From an uncultured Oscillospiraceae bacterium (GTDB lineage: Bacteria; Bacillota; Clostridia; Oscillospirales; Oscillospiraceae), in NCBI GenBank assembly GCA_934574095.1, contig CAKTMW010000012.1, forward strand, positions 1 to 46,630: 46,630 nt of DNA, read 5' to 3'. The translations under genes and the position numbers were made by a program. The notes below the pieces were generated by a model that had not been told where the DNA came from, did not search any database, and saw only the letters and a program-made list of their open reading frames with translations. How positions within the stretch are numbered: the stretch's first letter is position 1; the number at the start of each line of letters is the position of its first letter. This document shows positions 33,701-40,744 of the stretch, piece by piece.

Positions 33701-34153
33701 TACATCACCCGCATGGGCAGCCATGTGTTCTTCAACGGCATGGCCCTGGGCGAGACCAACAAGATCAACATCGAGGACGGCAAGACCCTGGTCATCAAGT
33801 ACCTGGGCCTGGGCGACCACAACAGCGACGGCACTGTCAACGTCCAGTTCGAGCTGAACGGCATGCGCCGCGAGGTCACCGTCCGTGACCCCCACGCCTC
33901 TGAGCAGACCCGCCAGGCCACTCTGGCCGACGAGTCCGACCCCCTGCAGGTGGGCACCTCCATCCCCGGCATGGTGTCCAAGCTCTGCGTCAAGCAGGGC
34001 GACCATGTGGAGAAGGACCAGGTCCTCATCATCATCGAGGCCATGAAGATGGAGACTGCCATCACCGCCCGCACCGCCGGAACGGTCAAGTCCGTCCGCG
34101 TCAAGGAGGGCCAGCCCGTCAAGGCCAAGGAGCTGCTGATGGAGCTGGAGTAA
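30728..34153 (+). CDS. pyc: Pyruvate carboxylase, single-chain
   Basis: 1141 residues, full length for the fused enzyme. The biotin carboxylase part (about 10-455) starts KKVLVANRGEIAVRIFRAC and has the Gly-rich ATP loop AAAGGGGRGMRR; the carboxyltransferase barrel (about 535-830) opens LLLTDTTMRDAHQSLL and contains HLHTHDTTGNQVA with metal-binding histidines; the biotin carrier domain ends the protein with EAMKMET, biotinyl Lys1107. It makes oxaloacetate from pyruvate, bicarbonate and ATP, the anaplerotic feed for the citrate synthase encoded at 41814-43196. The ATG follows AAGGGAGA. Confidence 0.97.
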   Translation: MQQITQLKKVLVANRGEIAVRIFRACYDLGLHTVAIYSNEDTYSLFRTKADEAYLVGEKKSPLGAYLDIPGIIGLAKRRGVTAIHPGYGFLSENADFARACEENGILFVGPSSDVLAKMGDKLSAKEIAVKCGVPIIPGCTEPLRDADDALEKAVSFGFPVILKAAAGGGGRGMRRCDKPEEVKTAYELVHSEAEKSFGCGDIFIEKYLVEPKHIEVQILADQYGNVYHLGERDCSLQRRYQKVVEYAPAWSVPQETVEALRQDAVKIAKSVNYVSAGTVEFLVDKSGHHYFIEMNPRIQVEHTVTEMITGVDIVRAQLLVAAGYPLSCPEIGLTCQEDVHFDGYAIQCRVTTEDPSNNFAPDNGKITAYHSPGGFGVRLDGGNVGVGTVISPYYDSLLVKVTSWDRSFPAVCRKAARAINEVRVRGVKTNIPFVTNVLAHPTFVNGQCHTKFIDETPELFEIMDSRDRATRVLRYISEIQVANPNAERHQYDIPRFPEAKEPLGPGLKQLLDEKGPDAVKQWVLAQKKLLLTDTTMRDAHQSLLSTRMRTRDMVKGADGVADILRDCFSLEMWGGATFDVAYRFLHESPWERLRLLREKIPNIPFQMLLRGSNLVGYANYPDNLVRAFVEEAAQRGIDVFRVFDSLNWVPGMEVAMEEVLRQNKLLEATMCYTGDILDETKDKYTLKYYVDLARELEKRGAHMLAIKDMSGLLKPYAAKKLVSTLKQEVGLPIHLHTHDTTGNQVAALLMAAEAGVDVVDVACAPMAGLTSQPSLDAVVAALHGTERDTGLDLRRVQELSNYWSDVRLRYESFDHGLKSSTTDIYRYEIPGGQYTNLRPQVESLGLGDRFEEVKEMYKTVNDMLGDPVKVTPSSKVVGDLAIFMVQNDLTPENIVQRGEALAFPDSVVSYFKGMMGQPAWGFPKDLQKVVLKGEQPITCRPGKLLAPVDFDQLQHEVEQFHENPEKKDLISYAMYPKVYEDFCRHRKEYGYITRMGSHVFFNGMALGETNKINIEDGKTLVIKYLGLGDHNSDGTVNVQFELNGMRREVTVRDPHASEQTRQATLADESDPLQVGTSIPGMVSKLCVKQGDHVEKDQVLIIIEAMKMETAITARTAGTVKSVRVKEGQPVKAKELLMELE

Positions 34154-34169
34154 GCCGTCATATCATAAG

Positions 34170-34210
34170 AAAACAGTCAAGCCCCCTGAGAAGGGGGCTT
34201 GACTGTTTTC
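34170..34210. terminator. Bidirectional terminator between pyc and a small convergent gene
   Basis: A perfect stem AAAACAGTCAAGCCCCCT / AGGGGGCTTGACTGTTTT with a GAGA-type loop. It overlaps the stop codon region of the minus-strand gene. Confidence 0.9.
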
Positions 34211-34430
34211 AGACTTCGGTAAAGGTATAGCGGTCCACGTACCCGCTCTCGTTTCCCGTGGTGATGACCACGCCGCTGTCGGTGGTGCTGACGTCCCGGA
34301 TGGGGAAGCGCTTGTGCTGCTCCACATAGGCCTCCGGGCTCTCCGCCTCCGCCTCCATAATGGTCCTCACGGCGTATTTTGACCCGCCGCAGGGCGTCAT
34401 AGACTCCAAAATGATCTCATATTCTGCCAT
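34209..34430 (-). CDS. Small protein of unknown function
   Basis: 73 residues from ATG 34430, behind AAAAGGAGCG. Longer in-frame starts have no ribosome-binding site. It is soluble and acidic with a pattern of alternating strands (YEIILES, KYAVRTIMEAEA, GVVITTG, YVDRYTFTEV), suggesting a small beta-rich fold. The CGGSK segment near residues 14-18 contains the only cysteine. I have the impression that similar short proteins are common in Oscillospiraceae, but cannot confirm it. No operon partner on its strand gives a clue. Confidence 0.6.
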   Translation of the reverse strand: MAEYEIILESMTPCGGSKYAVRTIMEAEAESPEAYVEQHKRFPIRDVSTTDSGVVITTGNESGYVDRYTFTEV

Positions 34431-34582
34431 GTTTCGTAACGCTCCTTTTGGCCCGCGCCACGCAGGCCCTTTTCCTGACGGCAGTATACCACATTTTTTC
34501 GCCCTTGTCAGCAGTTTCCCTGCAAAATCCCGCCGTATTCCAGATCGCCTATGGCGCTTTCTCGGCGGATGTGGTATGATGA

Positions 34583-34730
34583 TACCATCAATTGACAAGG
34601 GCAAACACGCCTGACAGCGTGTCTTTCCGGCGATTTTTGCCCTTTTCGTCGCGTATTGTCAAGGGACTTGACGCAGCATGGGCGCATTTCTGCCCGTCAA
34701 AACCGTGTCTGCCCTTGTCAATCGATGGTA
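34583..34730. mobile_element. Miniature inverted-repeat element, full-length copy (148 bases)
   Basis: Ends TACCATCAATTGACAAGGGCA and its near-complement at 34710-34730 form terminal inverted repeats, with TA at each outer edge. The right part (34652-34730) recurs in reverse orientation at 41715-41793 with 77 of 79 bases identical, and the outer arms recur at 12780-12828. The inside has nested dyads (TTGAC...GTCAA, GGGC...GCCC) but no gene. It lies between a promoter-like TATGAT (34575-34580) and the acetyltransferase start, adding a long stem to its leader. Confidence 0.75.
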
Positions 34731-34758
34731 CCATCAGCAGAAAGGACGGAAACCGTAT

Positions 34759-35379
34759 ATGACAGAGGAACAACGTATTTTTGACGGCAAGCTCTTTGCC
34801 TCCGAGGTCCCTGAGCTGGTGGCCAAGAAGCGGCTGGCCCACCGCCTCAGCCAGGAGTTCAACACACTCTTTGAATCGGACGAACAGCCCCGTCAGGCCA
34901 TCCTGGACCGGCTTCTCGCCACCGTAGGGGAGGGGACCCGTATGCTGGGACCCATCCACTTTCACTATGGCTGCCACACCACCATCGGCAGCGGCTGCTT
35001 CATGAACTTCAACTTCACCGTGCAGGACGACGCGCCCGTCACCATCGGCGACCACTGCAACTTCGGTCCCAACGTTACCATCGTCACGCCGCTGCACCCC
35101 CTGCTGCCGGATGAGCGCCGGGGCATCGTGTGCAGCGACGGGGTGGAGCGCTTCCTGTGCTATGCCAAGCCCGTCGTCATCGGACACGACTGCTGGTTCG
35201 GTGCCAATGTGGTGGTCTGTCCCGGCGTGACCGTGGGCGAGAACTGCGTCATCGGCGCGGGCAGCGTCGTCACCCGCGATATCCCCGCCAACTCCTTCGC
35301 GGCGGGCGTTCCCGCCCGCGTCATCCGTCCCATCACGGAGCGGGACGCCATTGCCAACCTCTTTGACGACCTCCTCTGA
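34759..35379 (+). CDS. Maltose/galactoside O-acetyltransferase-like hexapeptide acyltransferase
   Basis: 206 residues from ATG 34759, behind GAAAGGA. An open frame continues upstream into the inverted-repeat element, but that ATG is supplied by the repeat and lacks a ribosome-binding site. The N-terminal helical MAC domain (about 5-55) precedes a left-handed beta helix built from hexapeptide repeats (IGSGCF, IGDHCNFGPNV, IGHDCWFGANV, VGENCVIGAGS), ending GVPARVIRPI. The catalytic His is that of TPLHPLLPDER (about 113). It transfers acetyl from acetyl-CoA to a sugar or related hydroxyl; the acceptor is unknown. Confidence 0.9.
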   Translation: MTEEQRIFDGKLFASEVPELVAKKRLAHRLSQEFNTLFESDEQPRQAILDRLLATVGEGTRMLGPIHFHYGCHTTIGSGCFMNFNFTVQDDAPVTIGDHCNFGPNVTIVTPLHPLLPDERRGIVCSDGVERFLCYAKPVVIGHDCWFGANVVVCPGVTVGENCVIGAGSVVTRDIPANSFAAGVPARVIRPITERDAIANLFDDLL

Positions 35380-35394
35380 GCCGTAAGCACAGCA

Positions 35395-35433
35395 GGGGCC
35401 CATGCCGCTTTGGCATGGGCCCCGTTTTTTATT
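35395..35433 (+). terminator. Terminator of the acetyltransferase gene
   Basis: A perfect 12-bp stem GGGGCCCATGCC / GGCATGGGCCCC with GCTTT loop followed by GTTTTTTATT. It overlaps the stop of the convergent CNNM gene. Confidence 0.9.
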
Positions 35434-36682
35434 CGCTGTCTGCTGTATGCTCCGGCGCGCTCCGCGTCACCTGAATCTCCTCAATCCGGTGGTTTTCCAC
35501 CCTTGTGACCCGGACGGTCAGGTCTTCAAAGGCGAAGGCATCGCCCGCCTCCGGCACACGGCCGAACTGCTCCATCACCCAGCCGCTGACGGAAACCATC
35601 TCGGAATCGGTTTTCAGCTGGAAATAGGCGGCGAAGTCCTCAAAGTCCATCCCCGCGTCCACCAGCCAGCTGTCCAGCCCGGTCTTCCGCAGGAACACCT
35701 CCTCCTCGTCGTGCTCGTCCCATATCTCGCCCACCAGTTCCTCCAGAATGTCCTCCATGGTGACGATGCCGCAGGTGCCGCCGTACTCGTCCACTACCAC
35801 CGCCACGTGGGTCTTGGCCTGTTGGAGCTTCTTCAGCAGCAATCGGATGGGCTCGTTCTCCAGCGCGAACACCGGCGGAGAAATAATGTCGGACAGCGGT
35901 TGATCCGTTACGCCGCAGCCTACATAGAAGTCCTTCTGGTGTACCGTGCCCAGAATGTGGTCGATGGAGTCCTGATAGATCAGCAGCCGGGAATACTTGG
36001 TCTGGGTGAACAGCGCCGCCACCTCCTCCTTGCTGGCGGTGACGGGCAGGGCCGCCAGATCTACCCGGTGGATGAGGATATCCTGGGCCTCCTGCTCGGA
36101 AAAGCCGATGGCGTTTTTCAGCAGCTCGCCCTCGTCCCGGTCGATGCTGCCGTCCTGCTGCACCTCGTCCACCAGCATCAGCAGCTCCTCCTGGGACATT
36201 TTGCTGTCGCCGTTGAGGCGGAACACCTTGGCCAGCAGCTTCTTCCACAGGGAGAACAGCAGGTTCAGGGGCATCAGCACCCAGATCAGCACCTGCAGAA
36301 TGGGAGCCGACAGCATGGCGCATTTCTCCGCACAGTCCTTGGCGATGCTCTTGGGGGATATCTCGCCGAAGATCAGCACCACCACCGTTACCACCACCGT
36401 GGAGATGGTAGCGCCCGCGTCGCCGTAGTGCCGGACAAACAGCACCGTGCCGATAGAGGCGGTGGCGATGTTGACGATGTTGTTGCCGATGAGGATGGTG
36501 GACAGCAGCCGGTCATACTGCTCCAGCAGCTTCAGCGCCAGCGCCGCATTGCCGCTGCCCTTTTCCGCCAGCGTCCGCAGCCGGGTGGTGTTGGCGGAGG
36601 AAAAGGCCGTCTCTGTGGCCGAAAAATAGGCGGAAAGCGCCAGGCATACCGCCATAATGATGATACAAGTTGTGGTTGACAA
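35429..36682 (-). CDS. CNNM/CorC-HlyC family transporter (DUF21 plus CBS pair)
   Basis: Three parts: a DUF21/CNNM membrane domain (about 1-170) with [15 protein letters not shown] and IGNNIVNIA, a pair of CBS domains (about 200-320) ending in [26 protein letters not shown], and a C-terminal CorC/HlyC domain. CNNM-type proteins export Mg2+ or Co2+/Na+-coupled Mg2+. I place the start at TTG 36682 (417 residues), eight bases after AAAAGGAG; an in-frame ATG at 36706 would give 425 residues but has no ribosome-binding site and sits in a long-range RNA stem. The leader upstream looks regulatory. Confidence 0.85.
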   Translation of the reverse strand: MSTTTCIIIMAVCLALSAYFSATETAFSSANTTRLRTLAEKGSGNAALALKLLEQYDRLLSTILIGNNIVNIATASIGTVLFVRHYGDAGATISTVVVTVVVLIFGEISPKSIAKDCAEKCAMLSAPILQVLIWVLMPLNLLFSLWKKLLAKVFRLNGDSKMSQEELLMLVDEVQQDGSIDRDEGELLKNAIGFSEQEAQDILIHRVDLAALPVTASKEEVAALFTQTKYSRLLIYQDSIDHILGTVHQKDFYVGCGVTDQPLSDIISPPVFALENEPIRLLLKKLQQAKTHVAVVVDEYGGTCGIVTMEDILEELVGEIWDEHDEEEVFLRKTGLDSWLVDAGMDFEDFAAYFQLKTDSEMVSVSGWVMEQFGRVPEAGDAFAFEDLTVRVTRVENHRIEEIQVTRSAPEHTADSE

Positions 36683-36741
36683 TATAAGTAACTCCTTTTC
36701 CGTCATCTGTTTTTATAGGGCGATAGCTGGTAAAAGTGCCG

Positions 36742-36852
36742 CTATAAGCGCAAAAAAGCACGTCTGCCCCGCGAGACGCAGCGCAGATATGCCGGCAAAA
36801 ACAGATGGCAGTTCAGATGGTTACCCGGATAGTCACCGCCGTCAGTATCCAT
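36742..36852 (-). CDS. Possible leader peptide before the CNNM transporter gene
   Basis: 36 codons starting MDTDGGDYPGNHLN, preceded by AAAGGAGG twelve bases before the ATG, and ending RRAFLRL 59 bases before the transporter start. The first half is acidic and polar, the end basic (six Arg in the last 13 residues). It overlaps a hairpin with a T-run. No protein family is recognised; the position and size suggest a translated leader that senses ribosome progress or magnesium, but it could be a chance frame. Confidence 0.35.
   Translation of the reverse strand: MDTDGGDYPGNHLNCHLFLPAYLRCVSRGRRAFLRL
36752..36779 (-). terminator. Possible attenuator hairpin in the CNNM leader
   Basis: On the minus strand GCGTCT, eight bases, AGACGT and GC, followed by TTTTTT. 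A competing long-range pairing exists: CATCTGTTTTT (complement of 36797-36807) with AAAAACAGATG (complement of 36704-36714), which would include the downstream ATG. Confidence 0.4.
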
Positions 36853-36888
36853 ATAAGCGTACTTCCTCCTTTGTTGTAAATTGAGGAT

Positions 36889-36917
36889 AGTATATCAGAA
36901 AGAGAAGCTCCCGTCGA
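36889..36917 (-). promoter_or_regulatory. Predicted promoter of the CNNM gene
   Basis: TCGACG, a 17-base spacer and TATACT on the minus strand, giving a leader of about 200 bases before the transporter start. Confidence 0.5.
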
Positions 36918-36987
36918 GTTAAGAACATGTGAAGGAAATCCGGGTCGGCACTCTGCGGGCGGCGGCTGGCTCGTGCGCCGCCGCGGC

Positions 36988-37016
36988 TTGACATTTTGCC
37001 GCACCGGTATTACAAT
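36988..37016 (+). promoter_or_regulatory. Strong predicted promoter upstream of the methyltransferase gene
   Basis: A perfect TTGACA, a 17-base spacer and TACAAT. The start codon at 37113 is about 90 bases beyond the expected transcription start. Confidence 0.8.
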
Positions 37017-37029
37017 AGCACCACAAACG

Positions 37030-37048
37030 CCGCCGCGGGCGGTTTTTT
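37030..37048 (+). terminator. Terminator-like hairpin right after the promoter
   Basis: CCGCC-GCG-GGCGG followed by six T residues, beginning about 7 bases after the expected transcription start; it would act as an early attenuator of the methyltransferase transcript. Confidence 0.55.
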
Positions 37049-37059
37049 CAAAATGAACG

Positions 37060-37075
37060 GTTAGTAATTGCTAAC
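37060..37075. promoter_or_regulatory. Operator-like palindrome before the methyltransferase
   Basis: GTTAG-TAATTG-CTAAC, a symmetric 16-base site of the kind bound by MarR-type regulators, lies 38 bases before the start codon. No such regulator is encoded nearby. Confidence 0.45.
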
Positions 37076-37112
37076 TGAATGACAGCGAATATGGACGGGA
37101 GGAGACATCCCT

Positions 37113-37721
37113 ATGAAAGCGGGAATGGATTTCTGGAATAAGAACGCCAAGCGGTATGACCGCTTTATGCGGAAGGACGAAGCGGCGTACCGGCAGCTGT
37201 ACGACCTGATCCGCCCGCTGGTCCGCCGCAAGACGGTGCTGGAGCTGGCCACCGGCACCGGATTGATCGCCAAGCACATCGTCAGTGCGGCGGATATGCT
37301 GGAGGCCACCGACGCCTCGCCGGAGATGATCGACCAAGCGCGGCGGGACGTGTGCTCCGCCAAGCTCCACTTCTCCGTGCAGGATATGTTCCGCCTGCCT
37401 TATGCCGGCGGTTCCTTCGATGTGGTGATCGTCTCCAACGCGCTGCACATCGTCCCGGAGCCGGAAAAGGCCCTGGCGGAGATACGCCGGGTGCTGAAGC
37501 CCGGCGGCCTGCTGATCGCGCCCACCTTCACCCATGCGGGCAATACGCTCTATGGCCGGGTCAAGGCGTTCTGCATGAAGCTGGCGGGCTTGCCGCTGCA
37601 CAGCAAATGGTCCAGCGAGGACTATCTGGCCTTTTTGCGGCGCAGTGGCTGGACGGTGCGGGAGAGCCGGGTGCTGAAAGCGTCCTTTCCCCTGACCTAT
37701 GCCGTCTGCGTGGCGGATTAG
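37113..37721 (+). CDS. Class I SAM-dependent methyltransferase
   Basis: 202 residues behind GGGAGGAG. Motif I VLELATGTGLIA (near 42-53) with the acidic residue at the end of strand 2 (ATDASPEMI), motif VQDMFRLPYAGGSFDVVIVSNALH and motif III LKPGGLLIAPTF make up the UbiE/type-11 methyltransferase fold. The substrate is unknown. It is a single gene with its own consensus promoter, early hairpin and palindrome; the downstream convergent neighbour is the remains of modB, only 47 bases away. Confidence 0.85.
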   Translation: MKAGMDFWNKNAKRYDRFMRKDEAAYRQLYDLIRPLVRRKTVLELATGTGLIAKHIVSAADMLEATDASPEMIDQARRDVCSAKLHFSVQDMFRLPYAGGSFDVVIVSNALHIVPEPEKALAEIRRVLKPGGLLIAPTFTHAGNTLYGRVKAFCMKLAGLPLHSKWSSEDYLAFLRRSGWTVRESRVLKASFPLTYAVCVAD

Positions 37722-37767
37722 CGGCGGAGCTCTCCGCGGAATTGCTGAAAAAGCAGCTTTGCCCCTG

Positions 37768-38350
37768 TCATTCCGGAAAATATGTGGTATAATAAAAAAA
37801 TACCGCGCGGCGGCTTTCCGCGCTGACCGCTGCCGACGCTGCCGCAAGATGTTTTTGTGGGGAAAAAGTGTACCGATACTCGCCCAGTGCGCGGGCAAAG
37901 GCCAGCACCGCGCCCGCCAGTACGCCCTGACGGCAAGGGCATGCGGATGTGCCAGAAGATGTAGGTGTTGGACAGGCCCAGGGTCTGTCCGGCGTAGGCC
38001 AGCGTCTCGTCAAAAGCCTCAAACGCGCCGCGAACCGTGCGGTACATCAGGGGAAATACCACTACCACCGTGGCGAAGATGGCGGACCACCAGGTCATCA
38101 CCAGCCGGATGCCGAAGGTCTCCAGCACCCATGCGCCGATGAGCCGCTTGGGGCCCAGCACACGCAGCAGCAGATAGCCCACCACCGTGGGCGGCAGGAC
38201 AAGGGGCAGCGTCAGGATCACGTCCAGAATACCTTTGACCAAACGCGGGAGTTTGGCGATATAGTACGCCGCGGCGATGCCCGCGAAGAACACCACCACC
38301 GCGGAAATGGCGGCAATGCGCAGCGAGTTTAAGAGGGGATACCAATCCAG
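37768..38350 (-). pseudogene. modB: modB remnant: molybdate ABC transporter permease, frameshifted and 3'-truncated
   Basis: ModB homology runs from LDWYPLLNSLRIAAISA (about 38350, where the start codon reads CTG behind AGGAGG) through the five-helix permease to FWHIRMPL. Near 37930-37936 the frame shifts by one base; the EAA-type loop continues in another frame as QGVLAGAVLAFARALGEY. Homology then stops, about 50 residues early, and the frame ends at 37768. No modC follows; an unrelated methyltransferase gene lies beyond. Three separate lesions (start, frame, end) make a sequencing error alone unlikely. Confidence 0.8.
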
Positions 38351-38446
38351 GGGAGACCTCCTGATGCCATCATTTTTGGTACGAAAAACGGGATGTGGGC
38401 AAGGCGCTTCACGCGCCCTGCCCGGCAAAGGGAAATGAGTATGAGA

Positions 38447-39290
38447 TCACTTGCTCAGGGGGGTGAACAGAACCTTCTCGAACTCGGCAGAAGCCTCGGC
38501 GGTCTGGAGGTAAGCCAGGAACGCGGCGGCAGCCTCCTGCTGGGCGGAGGTGTTCAGCACGGCGGCGGGATAGATGACCTGGCCGCACATATCGGCGGTG
38601 GCCTCGGCGGCCACGGTCAGACCGGCGGAGTAAGCGTCGGAGGCATAGATGATGCCGCAGTCCACAGCGCCCTCAGACACGGCGGTGGTGACTTCCTTCA
38701 CGTTGGAGCCATAGGTCAGCTTCTCAGCGATGGCGGCCTCGTCGATCTCGTAGTAGGTGAAAATCTTCTTGGTGTACTGACCCACGGGCACGTCCTCGTT
38801 GCCGATGGCCAGCATCACGTCGCCGGACTTCAGCAGCTCGGCCAGCCTATCGAAGCTGTCGATACCCTTGTCGCTGCCCTCGGCCACAGCCAGGACCACC
38901 TTGTTCTCCAGCAGGTCGATGCGGCTGCCTTCCACCAGCATATCCAGACCGTCGGGGGTTCTTCTCGGCGTCGTCCTTCAGGGTGCCGTCCAGCTGGTTC
39001 ATCTGCTTGGGAGCGGCGGAGATGAACAGGTCGCAGGGAGCGCCCTCGGTGATCTGGGTGTACAGCTTGCCGGAGGAATCGAAGTTGAAGCTGATCTTCA
39101 CATTCTCATTCTCAGCCATGTACTTGTCCCCGATGGCGGTCAGGGACTCGGTGAGAGAAGTGGCGGCGAACACCGTCAGCTCCACGGTCTCGGCGGGGGT
39201 CTGATCGTCGGTGGCGGCGTTGTTGTTGCCGCAGGCCACCAGGCTCAGCGCCATGACCAGCGCCAGCAGCAGGGAAATAAACTTTTTCAT
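38447..39290 (-). pseudogene. modA: modA: molybdate-binding lipoprotein, interrupted by one frameshift
   Basis: The start MKKFISLLLALVMALSLVACG is a lipoprotein signal with the lipobox LVAC. VFAATSLTESL, FDSSGKLYTQI and GAPCDLFISA are ModA landmarks. At a run of five G (plus strand 38954-38958) the frame shifts: after DDAEKNP the expected DGLDMLVEGSRIDLL continues in the next frame and runs normally to the stop at 38447. Removing one base would restore a protein of about 280 residues, so this copy is either recently inactivated or carries a homopolymer sequencing error. The protein would deliver molybdate or tungstate to ModB. Confidence 0.85.
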
Positions 39291-39391
39291 CTTGGGTTTC
39301 CTTTCTTGGTGTTTCAATTTTATCTGATCGAAATTCTCGTGCGAGGATAACGGTTTTCAAAATCATGCGCCCCCACAGGGCGCATGACGGT

Positions 39392-39794
39392 TTATTTGCC
39401 GAAGGGGCAGATGGGATAATGGCACTCCTTGCAGCCCAGGCACAGTCCGCCCTCGCCCAGGGCGGCGATGTCGGCGCGGGTGACGGGCACATCCGCCGCC
39501 ACGCGGGGCAGCATCAGGTCAAACACGGTGGCTCCCGCATACATGACGCAGCCGGGCAGGCCCATGACGAGCATACCGTCGTCAAAATACCCCAGCAGGA
39601 ACATGGCGCCGGGCAGTACAGGCGCGCCGTAGGCCACGATATTCGCGCCGGAGGCCTTGATGCCGCCGGGGGTGTTGTCGTCGGGGTCCACGCTCATGCC
39701 GCCGGTACAGAGGATCATATTCATCCTTGATGATCTGGGTCATGTCGTGGCACAGCACGTGGCCCACGGCATCCTGTGTGCGGATCAGCTTCAT
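39392..39794 (-). pseudogene. MoeA-like molybdopterin-binding protein with a large internal deletion
   Basis: The N-terminus MKLIRTQDAVGHVLCHDMTQ (start 39794 behind GGGAGGA) is joined near 39720 to the C-terminal third of the same family, beginning MILCTGGMSVDPDD in another frame and ending with a Cys-rich tail (LCLGCKECHYPICPFGK). About 200 residues from the middle are missing relative to the usual ~340. The family works in molybdenum-cofactor handling, often with molybdate transport genes and Mo-hydroxylases. The deletion leaves no functional product. Confidence 0.75.
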
Positions 39795-39959
39795 CCGGCA
39801 TTCCTCCCTGCACGGCAGTCTTTTATCATGGGCTATTCTATCATTTTCCTCCACCGCGTTGCAAACTACTTGTGCGATATCGCCGAATTTTATAACGGCT
39901 TTGTCGGAATATCCTTGACGAAGGAGGGGAAGAGCGGTTATGATAAGGGGGAAAGGCGG

Positions 39960-40742
39960 GTGAGGACCGTGGTGGACGGCAACATCATACTGTCCGTGGC
40001 GAAGGCCATGGAGCTGCTGCAGACGCTGAGCCAGGCGGGGAAGCCGCTGTCGCTGAAGGAGCTGGCCCAGCAGTGCGGCTACCCCAAGAGCACGGTATTC
40101 GGCCTGCTGACTACCATGCGGACCTACGACGTCATCACCCAGACGGCGGAGGGCAAGTATACGCTGGGGCTGCGGCTGTTTGAGTACGGGCGGCAGGTGG
40201 AGCGGTCATGGGATATCTCGCTGGTGGCCCACCCGTATATGGAGCGGCTGTGCCAGCAGACCGGCGCGTCGGTGATGCTTTCCATCTGCGAGGGGGACAG
40301 CGTCATCACCCTGGATCAGGTGGAGGCGCGGGATAAGCTGCGCATCGTGTCCGACGTGGGCGCGCGGCTGCCCATCTACTGCACGTCCCAGGGGAAGGTG
40401 TTTCTGGCTTATAAGCCGCCCCAGGAGGTGGAAAAGCTGCTGCGGCGGCAGAGCATGACCCCCTTTACGCCCCACACCATTATCGACCCGGCGGAACTGA
40501 TACAGGAGATACGGCGGTGCAGGACCAACGGCTACGCCATTGAGGACGGCGAGTATAAGATCGGGCTGCGGTCCATCTCCGCGCCGGTCCATACGGTGGA
40601 GGGCGAGGTCAGATACACGGTGGGTGTGATCGGTATGTTCCGCAGCACCCATTCCGAGGAATTTCACGCGGCGGTGGAGCAGGTGTGCGCCACGGCGGGT
40701 ATGATCTCAGTGGCGCTGGGTTATCAGAAACAGGAGGAATAA
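39960..40742 (+). CDS. IclR family transcriptional regulator
   Basis: 260 residues from a GTG at 39960. An N-terminal winged helix (LSLKELAQQCGYPKSTVFGLL, about 30-50) and the IclR effector domain (SQGKVFLAY, GYAIEDGEYKIGLRSISAPV) are complete. The GTG overlaps the stop of a 7-codon frame (39940-39963, MIRGKGG) that has the better ribosome-binding site AAGGAGGGG, so the regulator may be translated by coupling. It is divergent from the broken MoeA-like/modAB genes and directly followed by a Mog-type gene, so it probably regulated molybdenum-cofactor functions. Confidence 0.85.
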   Translation: MRTVVDGNIILSVAKAMELLQTLSQAGKPLSLKELAQQCGYPKSTVFGLLTTMRTYDVITQTAEGKYTLGLRLFEYGRQVERSWDISLVAHPYMERLCQQTGASVMLSICEGDSVITLDQVEARDKLRIVSDVGARLPIYCTSQGKVFLAYKPPQEVEKLLRRQSMTPFTPHTIIDPAELIQEIRRCRTNGYAIEDGEYKIGLRSISAPVHTVEGEVRYTVGVIGMFRSTHSEEFHAAVEQVCATAGMISVALGYQKQEE

Positions 40743-40744
40743 AG

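Noticed and set aside
30692..34006. Long open frame of about 1100 codons antisense to pyc
   Set aside because: It mirrors the codon periodicity of pyc in GC-rich DNA, gives a His/Gln/Val-rich low-complexity protein without any fold pattern, and has no ribosome-binding site. The same applies to the long antisense frames over oleate hydratase (20188-22272), the flavoenzyme operon (24620-26809) and metN (44144-46102).
34678..34758. Earlier ATG for the acetyltransferase (MGAFLPVKTVSAL...)
   Set aside because: These codons lie in the inverted-repeat element; the same peptide appears in the half copy at 41715-41793 with no gene attached. ATG 34759 has GAAAGGA and fits the family.
36683..36880. M-box magnesium riboswitch before the CNNM gene
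   Set aside because: The conserved M-box segments (such as GTTAGGTGAGGCTCC) are absent.
36813..37004. 63-codon minus-strand frame upstream of the CNNM gene
   Set aside because: It starts upstream of the predicted promoter and has no ribosome-binding site at its start. Only the shorter frame at 36742-36852 has AAAGGAGG.
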